Source: Henriciella sp.
GTDB taxonomy: Bacteria > Pseudomonadota > Alphaproteobacteria > Caulobacterales > Hyphomonadaceae
DNA: 58,325 bases
NCBI GenBank assembly: GCA_027019605.1
Contig: JALUWJ010000127.1
Coordinates: 1-58,325, forward strand
Direction of reading: 5' to 3'
The notes under the pieces are model-generated. The model worked only from the letters and a program-made list of their open reading frames with translations. It was not told the origin of the DNA and did no database searches. Position numbers and translations under genes: made by a program. This document shows, one piece after another, positions 51,821-58,325 of the stretch. The first letter of the stretch is position 1. Every line of letters begins with the position of its first letter.

Positions 51821-53983
51821 CTAAATCAGCGGTGCGAAAGCCGTCACAGCGTGATAGAGCATGCTCGCCGGAACGGCTTTGGCAATTGGCGCGCCAGACG
51901 CATCCACCTCATCAATCCAGCCACCTGCTGGGCCCTGATCAAGATAGACCTCAAAGATTTGCTCCAGCAGCGCTCCTGCTTTTGCGCGTGAAGCCACGCC
52001 CGGATGCAGGAGATAGGCTCGGAACATTTCCAATTGATGCCACAAGCGGCTGTTCGCGTTTGTGATCTCGCCATTTGCGCGGCGCGCATTCATGGCAAGG
52101 CCGGTTTCAGCGTTTAAACCATTGGCGTCGGCATAGCGAATGAGGCGGCGGCGCCAGCTCAATGAGTCATGCCCCGACACGCTTTCATGCATCGAAAGAA
52201 GGGTTGCCCACTCATAGTGGTGGCCGGGCTCAAACACGGTCTCGACTGGCGTCTCAGCGGTCGCCCAATCCTGCTGGAAAAACTCTGACATGACGTCGGT
52301 GGCGGGATCGAAGAAGAATTTCTCAAACAAGGTCACGCATTCGCCGGCGCGATCCAAGGCGGCCAAATCACCTGTTGCATCATGGTAGGCGAGCATCGCT
52401 TCCAACATGTGCATATGTGGGTTTGAACGGCGGGGAAGGGTGGCGGGTAGCGCTTCCAGCCAGCCGCCAAGACTTTGATCTTTCAATTGGGTGTCGACAA
52501 ATGCCATCGCGTCTTGGGCAATTTTTAGTCCGAGCGCGCTCCCAGTTGCCTTGTAGGCTGCAGATCCTGCCAGAATGATGAAAGCATGATCGTAGAGATC
52601 GCGGCGTTGGTCTGAGGGGGTGCCGTCTGCTGCGATGATATGGACCCAACCGCCCTCCGGGTGACGCAGGCGCGTGTCGAGATAGTCGAGGCCGCGTTCA
52701 ATCAGCGATTTAGCGGTATCCGTCTCAGGCCAGCCAAGCTCAATCGCTTGCGCGAAACTATAGACCTGACGGGCTTGCACGCGCACCCGGCGGTCTGCGC
52801 CGCGGTCTGGATTGCCATCAAGATCCAACTGTTCAACGAAACCGCCTTGGCCATCATCCCACGCTTTTTCTGACCAGGTTTCAAAAGCTTGCCAAAGCCA
52901 TTCCTTTGCCCGGCTTTTTAATGTTTCAGAAAATCCGAGTTGCGCGCGCTTGTTTTGAACTTCAGCGCCAAGCTTTTTAACCGCCGCATCATCGCTGGTC
53001 GGGGTGATCATGACCTCGTTCTCGGTTGCGATGATGACGAGGTTCGAGACCCCGTTGACCGCAATCGCTGGGCCTTCGGAGCGGACGTATAGGCCTTCTG
53101 AATCAGTGGCGAAGACAGGGCCTGAGCTATAATTGGCCGTCTCTTCTTCGGTCAGAAGATCATGCAATGCGCGGTATCCGCCGACATCGCTCCAGCCCAT
53201 TTGAACCGGCACGGTTTGGACATTCTCCGCTTTTTCCATCACGGCATAATCGATTGAGATGCTTGGTGTATTGGAAAAGGCTTCTGGATCCAGATGTGCC
53301 GTTTGGTTTTCGAATGGGCGCATCGCATTCTCGGTTCCTGTCAGAATGTCAGGAGCGAATTGCCGTAGAGCGTCAGACATAATGCCCGCCTTGAACAGGA
53401 AAATCCCGGCATTCCAATAATAGGTGCCTGCTTTCAGATAGCTTTCAGCGGTTGCGAGATCTGGTTTTTCGACGAACTCTTCGACATTTTTGACAACCGC
53501 ATCGCCGCGCTCAGCTTTGATATAGCCGTAGCCGGTTGCGGGATGTGAAGGCTGCACACCGAAGGTGACGATTGCGCCGGCTTCAGCGGCTTCTGCAGCG
53601 AGCGCGATTGCTTGCTGAAAGGCGGGGACATCGCGAATGTCGTGATCGGCAGGCAGAATGAGCACCAGATCATCAGGATCATTGGCCAGACAGGCGGCAG
53701 CAACCGCGGGTGCGGAATTGCGACCCATTGGTTCAAGAATTTTCCGAGACGCGGGCAAAGTCGAAGCGAGCAGGGAAGCGTGCCGTTTTGAACCAATCAC
53801 CAGTGGCTGTGTGAACTCCAGATTCGGTCGCAGACTCGAGGAAAACCGGAACGCGGTTTCTTCAATCATGCTGCGATGCGTGGTCAGAGGTAGGAATTGC
53901 TTCGGTGTCGCCGGCGTAGAGAGCGGCCACAAACGGGTTCCAGCGCCGCCGCACAGAATGACCGGATGGATTTTATAGTTCAT
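51821..53983 (-). CDS. Mannose-1-phosphate guanylyltransferase fused to AGE-family epimerase/isomerase
   Basis: A 720-residue fusion. Residues 1-350 are a ManC-type guanylyltransferase (VILCGGAGTRLWPLSTPATP, KQFLPL, NVEEFVEKPDLATAESYL, YYWNAGIFLFKAGIM), making GDP-mannose. Residues 370-720 are an N-acylglucosamine 2-epimerase/mannose isomerase-type (alpha/alpha)6 barrel (GFVEQLDLDGNP, QARQVYSFAQAIELGW, FEPGHHYEWATLLSMH, NSRLWHQLEMFRAYLLHPG). In many bacteria the partner of ManC is a cupin phosphomannose isomerase; here an AGE-type domain probably takes that role. The ATG at 53983 is preferred over 54034. Confidence 0.9.
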   Translation of the reverse strand: MNYKIHPVILCGGAGTRLWPLSTPATPKQFLPLTTHRSMIEETAFRFSSSLRPNLEFTQPLVIGSKRHASLLASTLPASRKILEPMGRNSAPAVAAACLANDPDDLVLILPADHDIRDVPAFQQAIALAAEAAEAGAIVTFGVQPSHPATGYGYIKAERGDAVVKNVEEFVEKPDLATAESYLKAGTYYWNAGIFLFKAGIMSDALRQFAPDILTGTENAMRPFENQTAHLDPEAFSNTPSISIDYAVMEKAENVQTVPVQMGWSDVGGYRALHDLLTEEETANYSSGPVFATDSEGLYVRSEGPAIAVNGVSNLVIIATENEVMITPTSDDAAVKKLGAEVQNKRAQLGFSETLKSRAKEWLWQAFETWSEKAWDDGQGGFVEQLDLDGNPDRGADRRVRVQARQVYSFAQAIELGWPETDTAKSLIERGLDYLDTRLRHPEGGWVHIIAADGTPSDQRRDLYDHAFIILAGSAAYKATGSALGLKIAQDAMAFVDTQLKDQSLGGWLEALPATLPRRSNPHMHMLEAMLAYHDATGDLAALDRAGECVTLFEKFFFDPATDVMSEFFQQDWATAETPVETVFEPGHHYEWATLLSMHESVSGHDSLSWRRRLIRYADANGLNAETGLAMNARRANGEITNANSRLWHQLEMFRAYLLHPGVASRAKAGALLEQIFEVYLDQGPAGGWIDEVDASGAPIAKAVPASMLYHAVTAFAPLI

Positions 53984-54070
53984 TGTGATCCCAGCAAATA
54001 TCTTGGTTCTGGCCGTCCCGACCGTATAGACCAAAAAAGTGCAGAATTCGTGCCTGTTTTTGGTGCCTGA

Positions 54071-55042
54071 TCAGACCACCCCGATCGCAAGGCAGTCATG
54101 TACGTGAAGAAGGCCAATGGGCTGGTCATCCTCGGACACGATAAACAGTGCTGTAATACGATATTCGCTCAGCATTGAGAGCGCTTCAGCCGCGAGACCA
54201 TCATCACGGATGGTCCGCGGATTTCGGGTCATGATGTCCGCAGCTTTGAGATTGGTTTCCGATCCGCTCAAGGCGCGGCGGATATCGCCATCGGTGATGA
54301 TTCCGATAAGTTTCGAATTCTCAACCACTCCGCAGCAGCCAAACCCACCGGCGGTAATGGCGCTCACCACATCAGTAAATGACGCATCCGGCGCGCACAA
54401 AGGCATTTCTTTGTGATGCATCAAGTCCGTGACGCGTTTCAGCGCCGCGCCGAGTTTTCCGCCCGGATGGAACGTGTGGAAGTCTCGTTGGCTGAAGCCT
54501 TTCAATCGCAACAAAGCGACCGACAGCGCGTCGCCAAAGGCGAGCATTTGCGTTGTAGATGTCGTCGGCGCTTTGGTGATCCCGCAGGCTTCAGCAGATT
54601 TTGGAACCAGGAGGGTGACATTGGAGGCCTCGGCCAAAGTCGAGCCAGCACCTGAGGTCATACCAATCAGCGGAATATCAAAGCGTCCGCAATAGCCGAT
54701 AATGTCTCCGAGTTCTGGTGTTTCTCCGGAGTTTGACAGCGCGATAACGACATCATCATCAGCGATCATCCCCAGGTCGCCATGGCTTGCTTCGCCGGGG
54801 TGAACGTAAAGCGCGGGCGTGCCGGTTGAGGCCAGTGTCGCCGCGATTTTTCGCGCCACATGGCCGGATTTACCCATTCCCGTGACGATTGTCCGTCCTG
54901 TGGCGGAGGTGATCGCGTCGACCGCCGCCTGGAAGGCCATTGCGAGCGGCGTTTCATCATCTCGAAGCGCATCCATCAGGGCAGTCAGGCCCAATTGTTC
55001 TGTTTCGAGAACTTCCAGCGCGGTCAATCTAGGCGAAGACAT
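54071..55042 (-). CDS. kdsD: Arabinose-5-phosphate isomerase (KdsD/KpsF/GutQ)
   Basis: A 323-residue sugar isomerase converting ribulose-5-phosphate to arabinose-5-phosphate, the first precursor of Kdo. The SIS domain has VTGMGKSGHVARKIAATLAS, FVHPGEASHGDLGM-like sequence (YVHPGEASHGDLGMI) and IALSNSGETPEL. Two CBS domains follow from about residue 205 (VTDLMHHKEMPLCAPDASF, then IIGIITDGDIRRALSG-type and ADIMTRNPRTIRDDGLAAEA). The start MSSPRLTALEV at 55042 is chosen over a longer frame to 55189 that runs into the epimerase gene. Forms a Kdo set with kdsB and kdsA. Confidence 0.95.
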   Translation of the reverse strand: MSSPRLTALEVLETEQLGLTALMDALRDDETPLAMAFQAAVDAITSATGRTIVTGMGKSGHVARKIAATLASTGTPALYVHPGEASHGDLGMIADDDVVIALSNSGETPELGDIIGYCGRFDIPLIGMTSGAGSTLAEASNVTLLVPKSAEACGITKAPTTSTTQMLAFGDALSVALLRLKGFSQRDFHTFHPGGKLGAALKRVTDLMHHKEMPLCAPDASFTDVVSAITAGGFGCCGVVENSKLIGIITDGDIRRALSGSETNLKAADIMTRNPRTIRDDGLAAEALSMLSEYRITALFIVSEDDQPIGLLHVHDCLAIGVV

Positions 55043-55082
55043 ATCGAGCGTCCTTAGATGGGATATTGGCGGTCTAGAGGGG

Positions 55083-56063
55083 TTAGCAATATTTCGTCCA
55101 GTGGTGATTAAACCACTCGGTGAACTGGCCGAGGCCATCTTCAAGGCTGACTTGAGGACAAAAGTCCAATTCCTCCCGAGCCCGATCAATTACCGCCCAG
55201 GTTTTTTCCAGGTCACCCTTTTGCATCGGCTCGAATTTCTTCTCGGCTTCGCGCCCAACGCCTTTTTCCGTCAGCCGGATGAAATCCATAAGCTGTTCCG
55301 GGCGGTCATTTCCGAGATTGTAGACCCGGTGCGGCACGTCGAGGCCCAGCCCACTGGCAGGGCGATCCAAAGCGGCAATCGTGCCCGCGACGATATCATC
55401 AATGAAAGTGAAATCCCGGCTCATCTTGCCATGATTGAACACCTTGATCGGCTCACCTTTCAAAATCTTCTCTGCAAAAATCCAATACGCCATGTCAGGT
55501 CGGCCCCATGGACCATAAACGGTGAAGAATCTGAGACCGGTCAGAGAGAAACCATACAGCCGCGCATAGGATTGCGACATGATTTCGTTCGATTTTTTCG
55601 TCGCGCCATAAAACGAGACCGGATCATCGGTTTGATCGGTTTCGGCGAAAGGAATTTTGGTGTTGCCGCCATAAACTGAGGACGAGGACGCGTAGACCAT
55701 GTTCTCGATCTCAAGCTTGCGCGCGAGCTCGAGCATGGCGAAATGCCCTTCGAGATTGGCCTCGGTATAGGCCGCAGGATTCTGGAGCGAATAGCGAACC
55801 CCCGCTTGCGCCGCGAGGTGTAGGATTTTCGTTGGGCGCCGCCCATCCAGCGCCAGATGCAGCGCGACCGGAGAGGCGACGTCGACTTCGTGGAACGAAA
55901 AGTCGCCATGCGCGCACAAAGAGGCAAGCCGGTCCTGCTTGAGCTGCGCCGTGTAATAATGGTTCAGATTGTCAAATCCAATCACGGTGCGACCTTGCGC
56001 GAGCAGGGCTTTTGCCACATGCGCGCCGATAAAGCCTGCAACTCCTGTGATCAGGATCGTCAT
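55083..56063 (-). CDS. NAD-dependent sugar epimerase (UDP-glucuronate 4-epimerase-like)
   Basis: A 326-residue extended SDR enzyme. The NAD loop is ILITGVAGFIGAHVAKALLA. FDNLNHYYTAQLKQDRL and VRYSLQNPAAYTEANLEGHF are typical of UDP-glucuronate 4-epimerases that supply UDP-galacturonate. The catalytic Tyr-x3-Lys is in FYGATKKSNEIMSQSYARLY, and the Ser in YASSSSVYGGNTKIPF. It is not RfbB-like, so it does not fill the missing dTDP-glucose dehydratase step. 40 bases upstream of kdsD on the same strand; its 5' region contains a large inverted repeat. Confidence 0.9.
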   Translation of the reverse strand: MTILITGVAGFIGAHVAKALLAQGRTVIGFDNLNHYYTAQLKQDRLASLCAHGDFSFHEVDVASPVALHLALDGRRPTKILHLAAQAGVRYSLQNPAAYTEANLEGHFAMLELARKLEIENMVYASSSSVYGGNTKIPFAETDQTDDPVSFYGATKKSNEIMSQSYARLYGFSLTGLRFFTVYGPWGRPDMAYWIFAEKILKGEPIKVFNHGKMSRDFTFIDDIVAGTIAALDRPASGLGLDVPHRVYNLGNDRPEQLMDFIRLTEKGVGREAEKKFEPMQKGDLEKTWAVIDRAREELDFCPQVSLEDGLGQFTEWFNHHWTKYC

Positions 56064-56103
56064 CTTGTTCCTTTTCGGCCCATTACAACCGGTCTTTGCG
56101 AAG

Positions 56104-56171
56104 TGTCACATAGGAGGTTTGCCCGTGTTCGAACACTCGCGGGCTGACATTTGCAAACCCTCTATGTGACA
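56104..56171. repeat. Large imperfect inverted repeat between epimerase and kdsB
   Basis: The left arm TGTCACATAGGAGGTTTGC (56104-56122) pairs with GCAAACCCTCTATGTGACA (56153-56171), 17 of 19 positions. The 30-base loop itself contains the palindrome TGTTCGAACA and CCCG/CGGG pairing. It sits in the 233-base divergent gap between the starts at 56063 and 56297, where I see no gene. It could be an operator, a cruciform or a small REP/MITE-type element. Confidence 0.75.
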
Positions 56172-56296
56172 GGCCGCAAGGTCAAGCGATGATTGGGCGG
56201 GGTAACAGGCGTACCATGCTGGGAGCGCTTGGAAATCCGGCGCGTCTTGAGTAGGAGCTATCGAGCAGAATATCCTGCGCCAGCTGAGGGTTCTTC

Positions 56297-57115
56297 ATGA
56301 AGACCTTGATCGTCATTCCGTCTCGCTATGCGTCGACCCGGTTTCCGCAAAAGCCATTGCATCTGATCGCGGGTCAGTCATTGCTGTCCCGGGTGGTTGA
56401 GATTGCTGCGATCTGCGCAAGTTCCAGCGCAGATATCCAATACACCGTGGCCACCGACCATGAGACAATCGAGCAGCATGCCAAAGAGATCGGCGCGCCG
56501 GTCGTGATGACGGATCCGGCTTTACCATCTGGCACCGACCGCGCGCTTGCCGCCGCTAATGCGGTGGCACCAGAGGCTGATTTTGTCGTCAATCTGCAAG
56601 GCGACGCGCCGTTTACGCCGCCAGACTATATCAATGCAATCATCGAAGCGGGGCGCGAAACGGCGCTCGATGCGGTGACGCCGATTGTTCAAATGTCATG
56701 GAATGATTTGGACGAAGTGCGCGAGCGCAAGAAACAAACGCCATTCTCCGGAACCTCTTGCATCGTGAATGCAGAGGATGAGGCGCTTTGGTTTTCCAAG
56801 AACATTCTGCCCGCCATTCGCAAGGAGGAGCGGTTGCGAGAAGCCGGCCCGCTGTCGCCGGTTTGGCGTCATATTGGACTGTACGGATACAAACGCGCTG
56901 CTTTGGAGCGTTTTGTCAGCCTGCCGGAAGGCCACTATGAGCAATTAGAGGGGCTGGAGCAGCTCCGCTTCTTGGAGAATGGGATGCGGATCCGGGCGGT
57001 TAAGGTGCCCGCGAAGAAAAGCGCGATGTGGGGCATTGATACGCCGCAGGACGCCGAACATGCCGAGCAGCTGATCGCTAAGCATGGCGAGCCATTACAG
57101 GCCTACCGGTCATGA
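56297..57115 (+). CDS. kdsB: 3-deoxy-manno-octulosonate cytidylyltransferase
   Basis: A 272-residue KdsB making CMP-Kdo from CTP and Kdo. The N-terminal signature is VIPSRYASTRFPQKPLHLIA. Further motifs are YTVATDHETIEQHAKEIGA, VVMTDPALPSGTDRALAAAN, DFVVNLQGDAPFTPPDYINA and the late block WRHIGLYGYKRAALERFVSL. The length is slightly above the 250 of E. coli, mostly in the middle loop. ATGA overlap with the histidine phosphatase gene downstream. Needed for Kdo in lipopolysaccharide or capsule linkers. Confidence 0.96.
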   Translation: MKTLIVIPSRYASTRFPQKPLHLIAGQSLLSRVVEIAAICASSSADIQYTVATDHETIEQHAKEIGAPVVMTDPALPSGTDRALAAANAVAPEADFVVNLQGDAPFTPPDYINAIIEAGRETALDAVTPIVQMSWNDLDEVRERKKQTPFSGTSCIVNAEDEALWFSKNILPAIRKEERLREAGPLSPVWRHIGLYGYKRAALERFVSLPEGHYEQLEGLEQLRFLENGMRIRAVKVPAKKSAMWGIDTPQDAEHAEQLIAKHGEPLQAYRS

Positions 57116-57726
57116 CGGACATCTATATCGTCCGCCATGGAAACACGTTCGACAAAGGCGATACGATCACGCGGGTCGGCGCGCGGACGGATCTGCCGCT
57201 GTCCACATCTGGTCAAACCCAGGCCGAAGCCCTCGCACTTCATTTTAGGGCCGTCGTGCCCGCAGAGTTCAGTGCCGCCTATTGCAGCGCCTTGCAGCGC
57301 ACCCGTCAGACCGCAGAAGCGATCCTCTCCGTGCGGGCCACTCAGCCTGTCTTGGAAACGCTCGAATTCCTGCGAGAGATTGATTATGGCGTCGACGAAA
57401 ATCAGCCCGAAGAGGCCGTGATCGCGCACCTCGGCGAAGCGGCTTTGGCGGCCTGGGACAAAGAGGCTGTGCCGCCGCCGGGATGGGATGTGAACCCGGA
57501 CGAGCTCAAGCGCGCCTGGCAGGACTTATTGCGATCTATCGCGTCAGACGATTCTGCAGGACCTGTATTGATCGTCACGTCGAACGGCATTGCACGCTTT
57601 GTCTTGGACGTGGTGACAAAGTTTGAACGCCAGCCGGACTCAATCAAGCTGAAAACCGGCGCTTATGGGCTCATTCGAACGAGCGGTGACGAAGCGACCT
57701 TGGTGAACTGGAACGTTCGCCCCTAA
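57112..57726 (+). CDS. Histidine phosphatase family protein with altered second-His motif
   Basis: A 204-residue branch-1 histidine phosphatase. The catalytic RHG motif is in IYIVRHGNTFDKGD, with CSALQRTRQTAEAI (second phosphate Arg) and LEFLREIDYGVDEN (acid region). The late motif, normally V-x-H-G-G, reads LIVTSNGIARFVLDVV, so the second active-site histidine is replaced. Activity may be weakened or shifted. ATGA overlap with kdsB makes co-translation certain to be close; a role in Kdo or sugar-phosphate metabolism is inferred from context only. Confidence 0.85.
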   Translation: MTDIYIVRHGNTFDKGDTITRVGARTDLPLSTSGQTQAEALALHFRAVVPAEFSAAYCSALQRTRQTAEAILSVRATQPVLETLEFLREIDYGVDENQPEEAVIAHLGEAALAAWDKEAVPPPGWDVNPDELKRAWQDLLRSIASDDSAGPVLIVTSNGIARFVLDVVTKFERQPDSIKLKTGAYGLIRTSGDEATLVNWNVRP

Positions 57727-57740
57727 ACGCATAGGGTTTT
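57721..57740 (+). terminator. Weak candidate terminator after the histidine phosphatase
   Basis: CCCTA-AACGCA-TAGGG followed by TTTT. The 5-bp stem overlaps the stop codon (57724-57726). Short stem, so low confidence. Confidence 0.35.
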
Positions 57741-57745
57741 GCGTC

Positions 57746-57773
57746 ATCCTCGACCGCGAAGCGGTCTGAGGAT
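57746..57773. repeat. REP-like palindrome
   Basis: ATCCTC-GACCGC-GAA-GCGGTC-T-GAGGAT: a near-perfect palindrome with a GAA loop and one bulge, in the 126-base gap between convergent genes. Similar TCATCCTCG...CGAGGATCC palindromes are dispersed in many alphaproteobacterial genomes. Confidence 0.65.
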
Positions 57774-57814
57774 CCATCTCGGTCACCCACCCAAAGGAGA
57801 TATTGGTAGCTGGA

Positions 57815-57842
57815 CCCTCTGATAGCCTGCGGCTGTCGAGGG
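57815..57842. repeat. Second hairpin in the kdsA 3' gap
   Basis: CCCTC-T-GATAGCC, loop TGC, GGCTGTC-GAGGG: twelve pairs including G-T pairs and one bulged T. It lies 10 bases after the kdsA stop and may act as terminator or as part of a compound repeat with the palindrome at 57746-57773. Confidence 0.5.
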
Positions 57843-57852
57843 AGACGCCGTG

Positions 57853-58325
57853 TTAATTCACGATCTCGTGGATCGCTTTCAGTTCGCGCAAGAGCGGTTC
57901 TGCTGCCGTAAGTGGCAAACAGCTAGGCCCATCGCAGAGCGCTTTGTCTGGATCGGTATGAAACTCTAGGAACACGCCATCTGCACCAGCGGCGATTGCA
58001 GATTTTGCAATAATGCTCACGCCGTCTCGGCGGCCACCGGTTGAGGCGCCTGCTGTACGGGGATCTGCGCCGGGTAGCTGAACTGCATGCGTCGCATCAA
58101 TCGACACCGGGCAGCCAAGTGCCTGCATTTGCTGAATGCCCAGCATGTCGACAACGAGATTATTGTAGCCAAAGCTGGAGCCGCGTTCGCAGAGGATAAC
58201 GCGGTCGCCCGGCAGCACTTCGCCAATCTTGGAGACAATGTTCTTTGTGTCCCATGGCGCCAGGAATTGCGCTTTCTTGACCTGAATGGCGCTGCCTGTG
58301 TCGCCCGCAGCTTTTGCGGTTGCGA
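57853..58325 (-). CDS. kdsA: 3-deoxy-8-phosphooctulonate synthase, C-terminal part (cut by window edge)
   Basis: The last 156 codons of KdsA, which condenses phosphoenolpyruvate with arabinose-5-phosphate to Kdo-8-phosphate. Visible motifs are VKKAQFLAPWDTKNIVSK, CERGSSFGYNNLVVDMLG, CPVSIDATHAVQLPGADP and ADGVFLEFHTDPDKALCDGP. The frame continues upstream past base 58325, so the N-terminal half is missing because of the window edge, not a deletion. It is convergent with the kdsB-phosphatase pair. Confidence 0.96.
   Translation of the reverse strand, partial: ATAKAAGDTGSAIQVKKAQFLAPWDTKNIVSKIGEVLPGDRVILCERGSSFGYNNLVVDMLGIQQMQALGCPVSIDATHAVQLPGADPRTAGASTGGRRDGVSIIAKSAIAAGADGVFLEFHTDPDKALCDGPSCLPLTAAEPLLRELKAIHEIVN

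Overview
The window is chromosomal DNA from an alphaproteobacterium, most likely of the Caulobacterales/Hyphomonadaceae/Maricaulales type (inference). The reasons are moderately high GC, Alphaproteobacteria-style RpoH, a ChvG-type sensor kinase, CarD, the priA/xerC neighbourhood, several secreted peptidases and esterases, and a polysaccharide locus whose gene content resembles the Caulobacter holdfast (hfs) set. I see no rRNA, tRNA, CRISPR array, transposase or integrase other than XerC. No gap between genes exceeds 300 bases. Several convergent gene pairs overlap or abut.

Region 1 (1-5.5 kb): the 5' part of clpB, rpoH, an AlkD-like DNA repair protein, carD, a ChvG-like sensor kinase and a cyclophilin. 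Region 2 (5.5-13.4 kb): a Wzx/Wzy-type exopolysaccharide locus. It has an outer-membrane export lipoprotein, a chain-length co-polymerase, a detached CpsD/HfsB-like ATPase homologue that has lost its Walker A lysine and all tyrosines, a Wzy polymerase, two family-2 glycosyltransferases and an initiating sugar-phosphate transferase. No flippase is present. Region 3 (13.5-29.4 kb): housekeeping and stress genes, namely a DUF3137 protein, MarR and AraC regulators, Hsp33, an alpha/beta hydrolase, CoaA, free methionine sulfoxide reductase, a carboxylesterase, a Nudix hydrolase, a DPP IV-type peptidase, EttA and an amidase.

Region 4 (29.4-35.4 kb): rfbC-rfbD-rfbA for dTDP-L-rhamnose (rfbB is not in the window), a small membrane protein, priA and xerC. 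Region 5 (35.5-51.8 kb): a large glycan assembly and decoration locus. Twelve tightly packed minus-strand genes (48.6 down to 36.3 kb) encode glycosyltransferases, an exostosin-like enzyme, three sulfotransferase-like proteins, FkbM-type methyltransferases and unknowns. They diverge from a plus-strand trio: a coiled-coil protein with a degenerate sulfotransferase-like head and a beta-rich tail, then a Wzm/Wzt-type ABC exporter. That Wzt lacks the usual C-terminal carbohydrate-binding domain. The two genes flanking the divergent promoter both combine a degenerate enzyme-like head with a coiled coil. This is my best candidate for an undescribed system: a scaffold or chain-length/decoration control module for an exported, probably sulfated or methylated glycan.

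Region 6 (51.8-58.3 kb): sugar-nucleotide supply. It has a fusion of mannose-1-phosphate guanylyltransferase to an AGE-family epimerase/isomerase, arabinose-5-phosphate isomerase, a UDP-glucuronate-4-epimerase-like enzyme, kdsB, an unusual histidine phosphatase and the 3' part of kdsA. Together these supply GDP-mannose-type, uronic acid and CMP-Kdo precursors. Two conspicuous palindromic structures lie in the intergenic spaces of this last segment.
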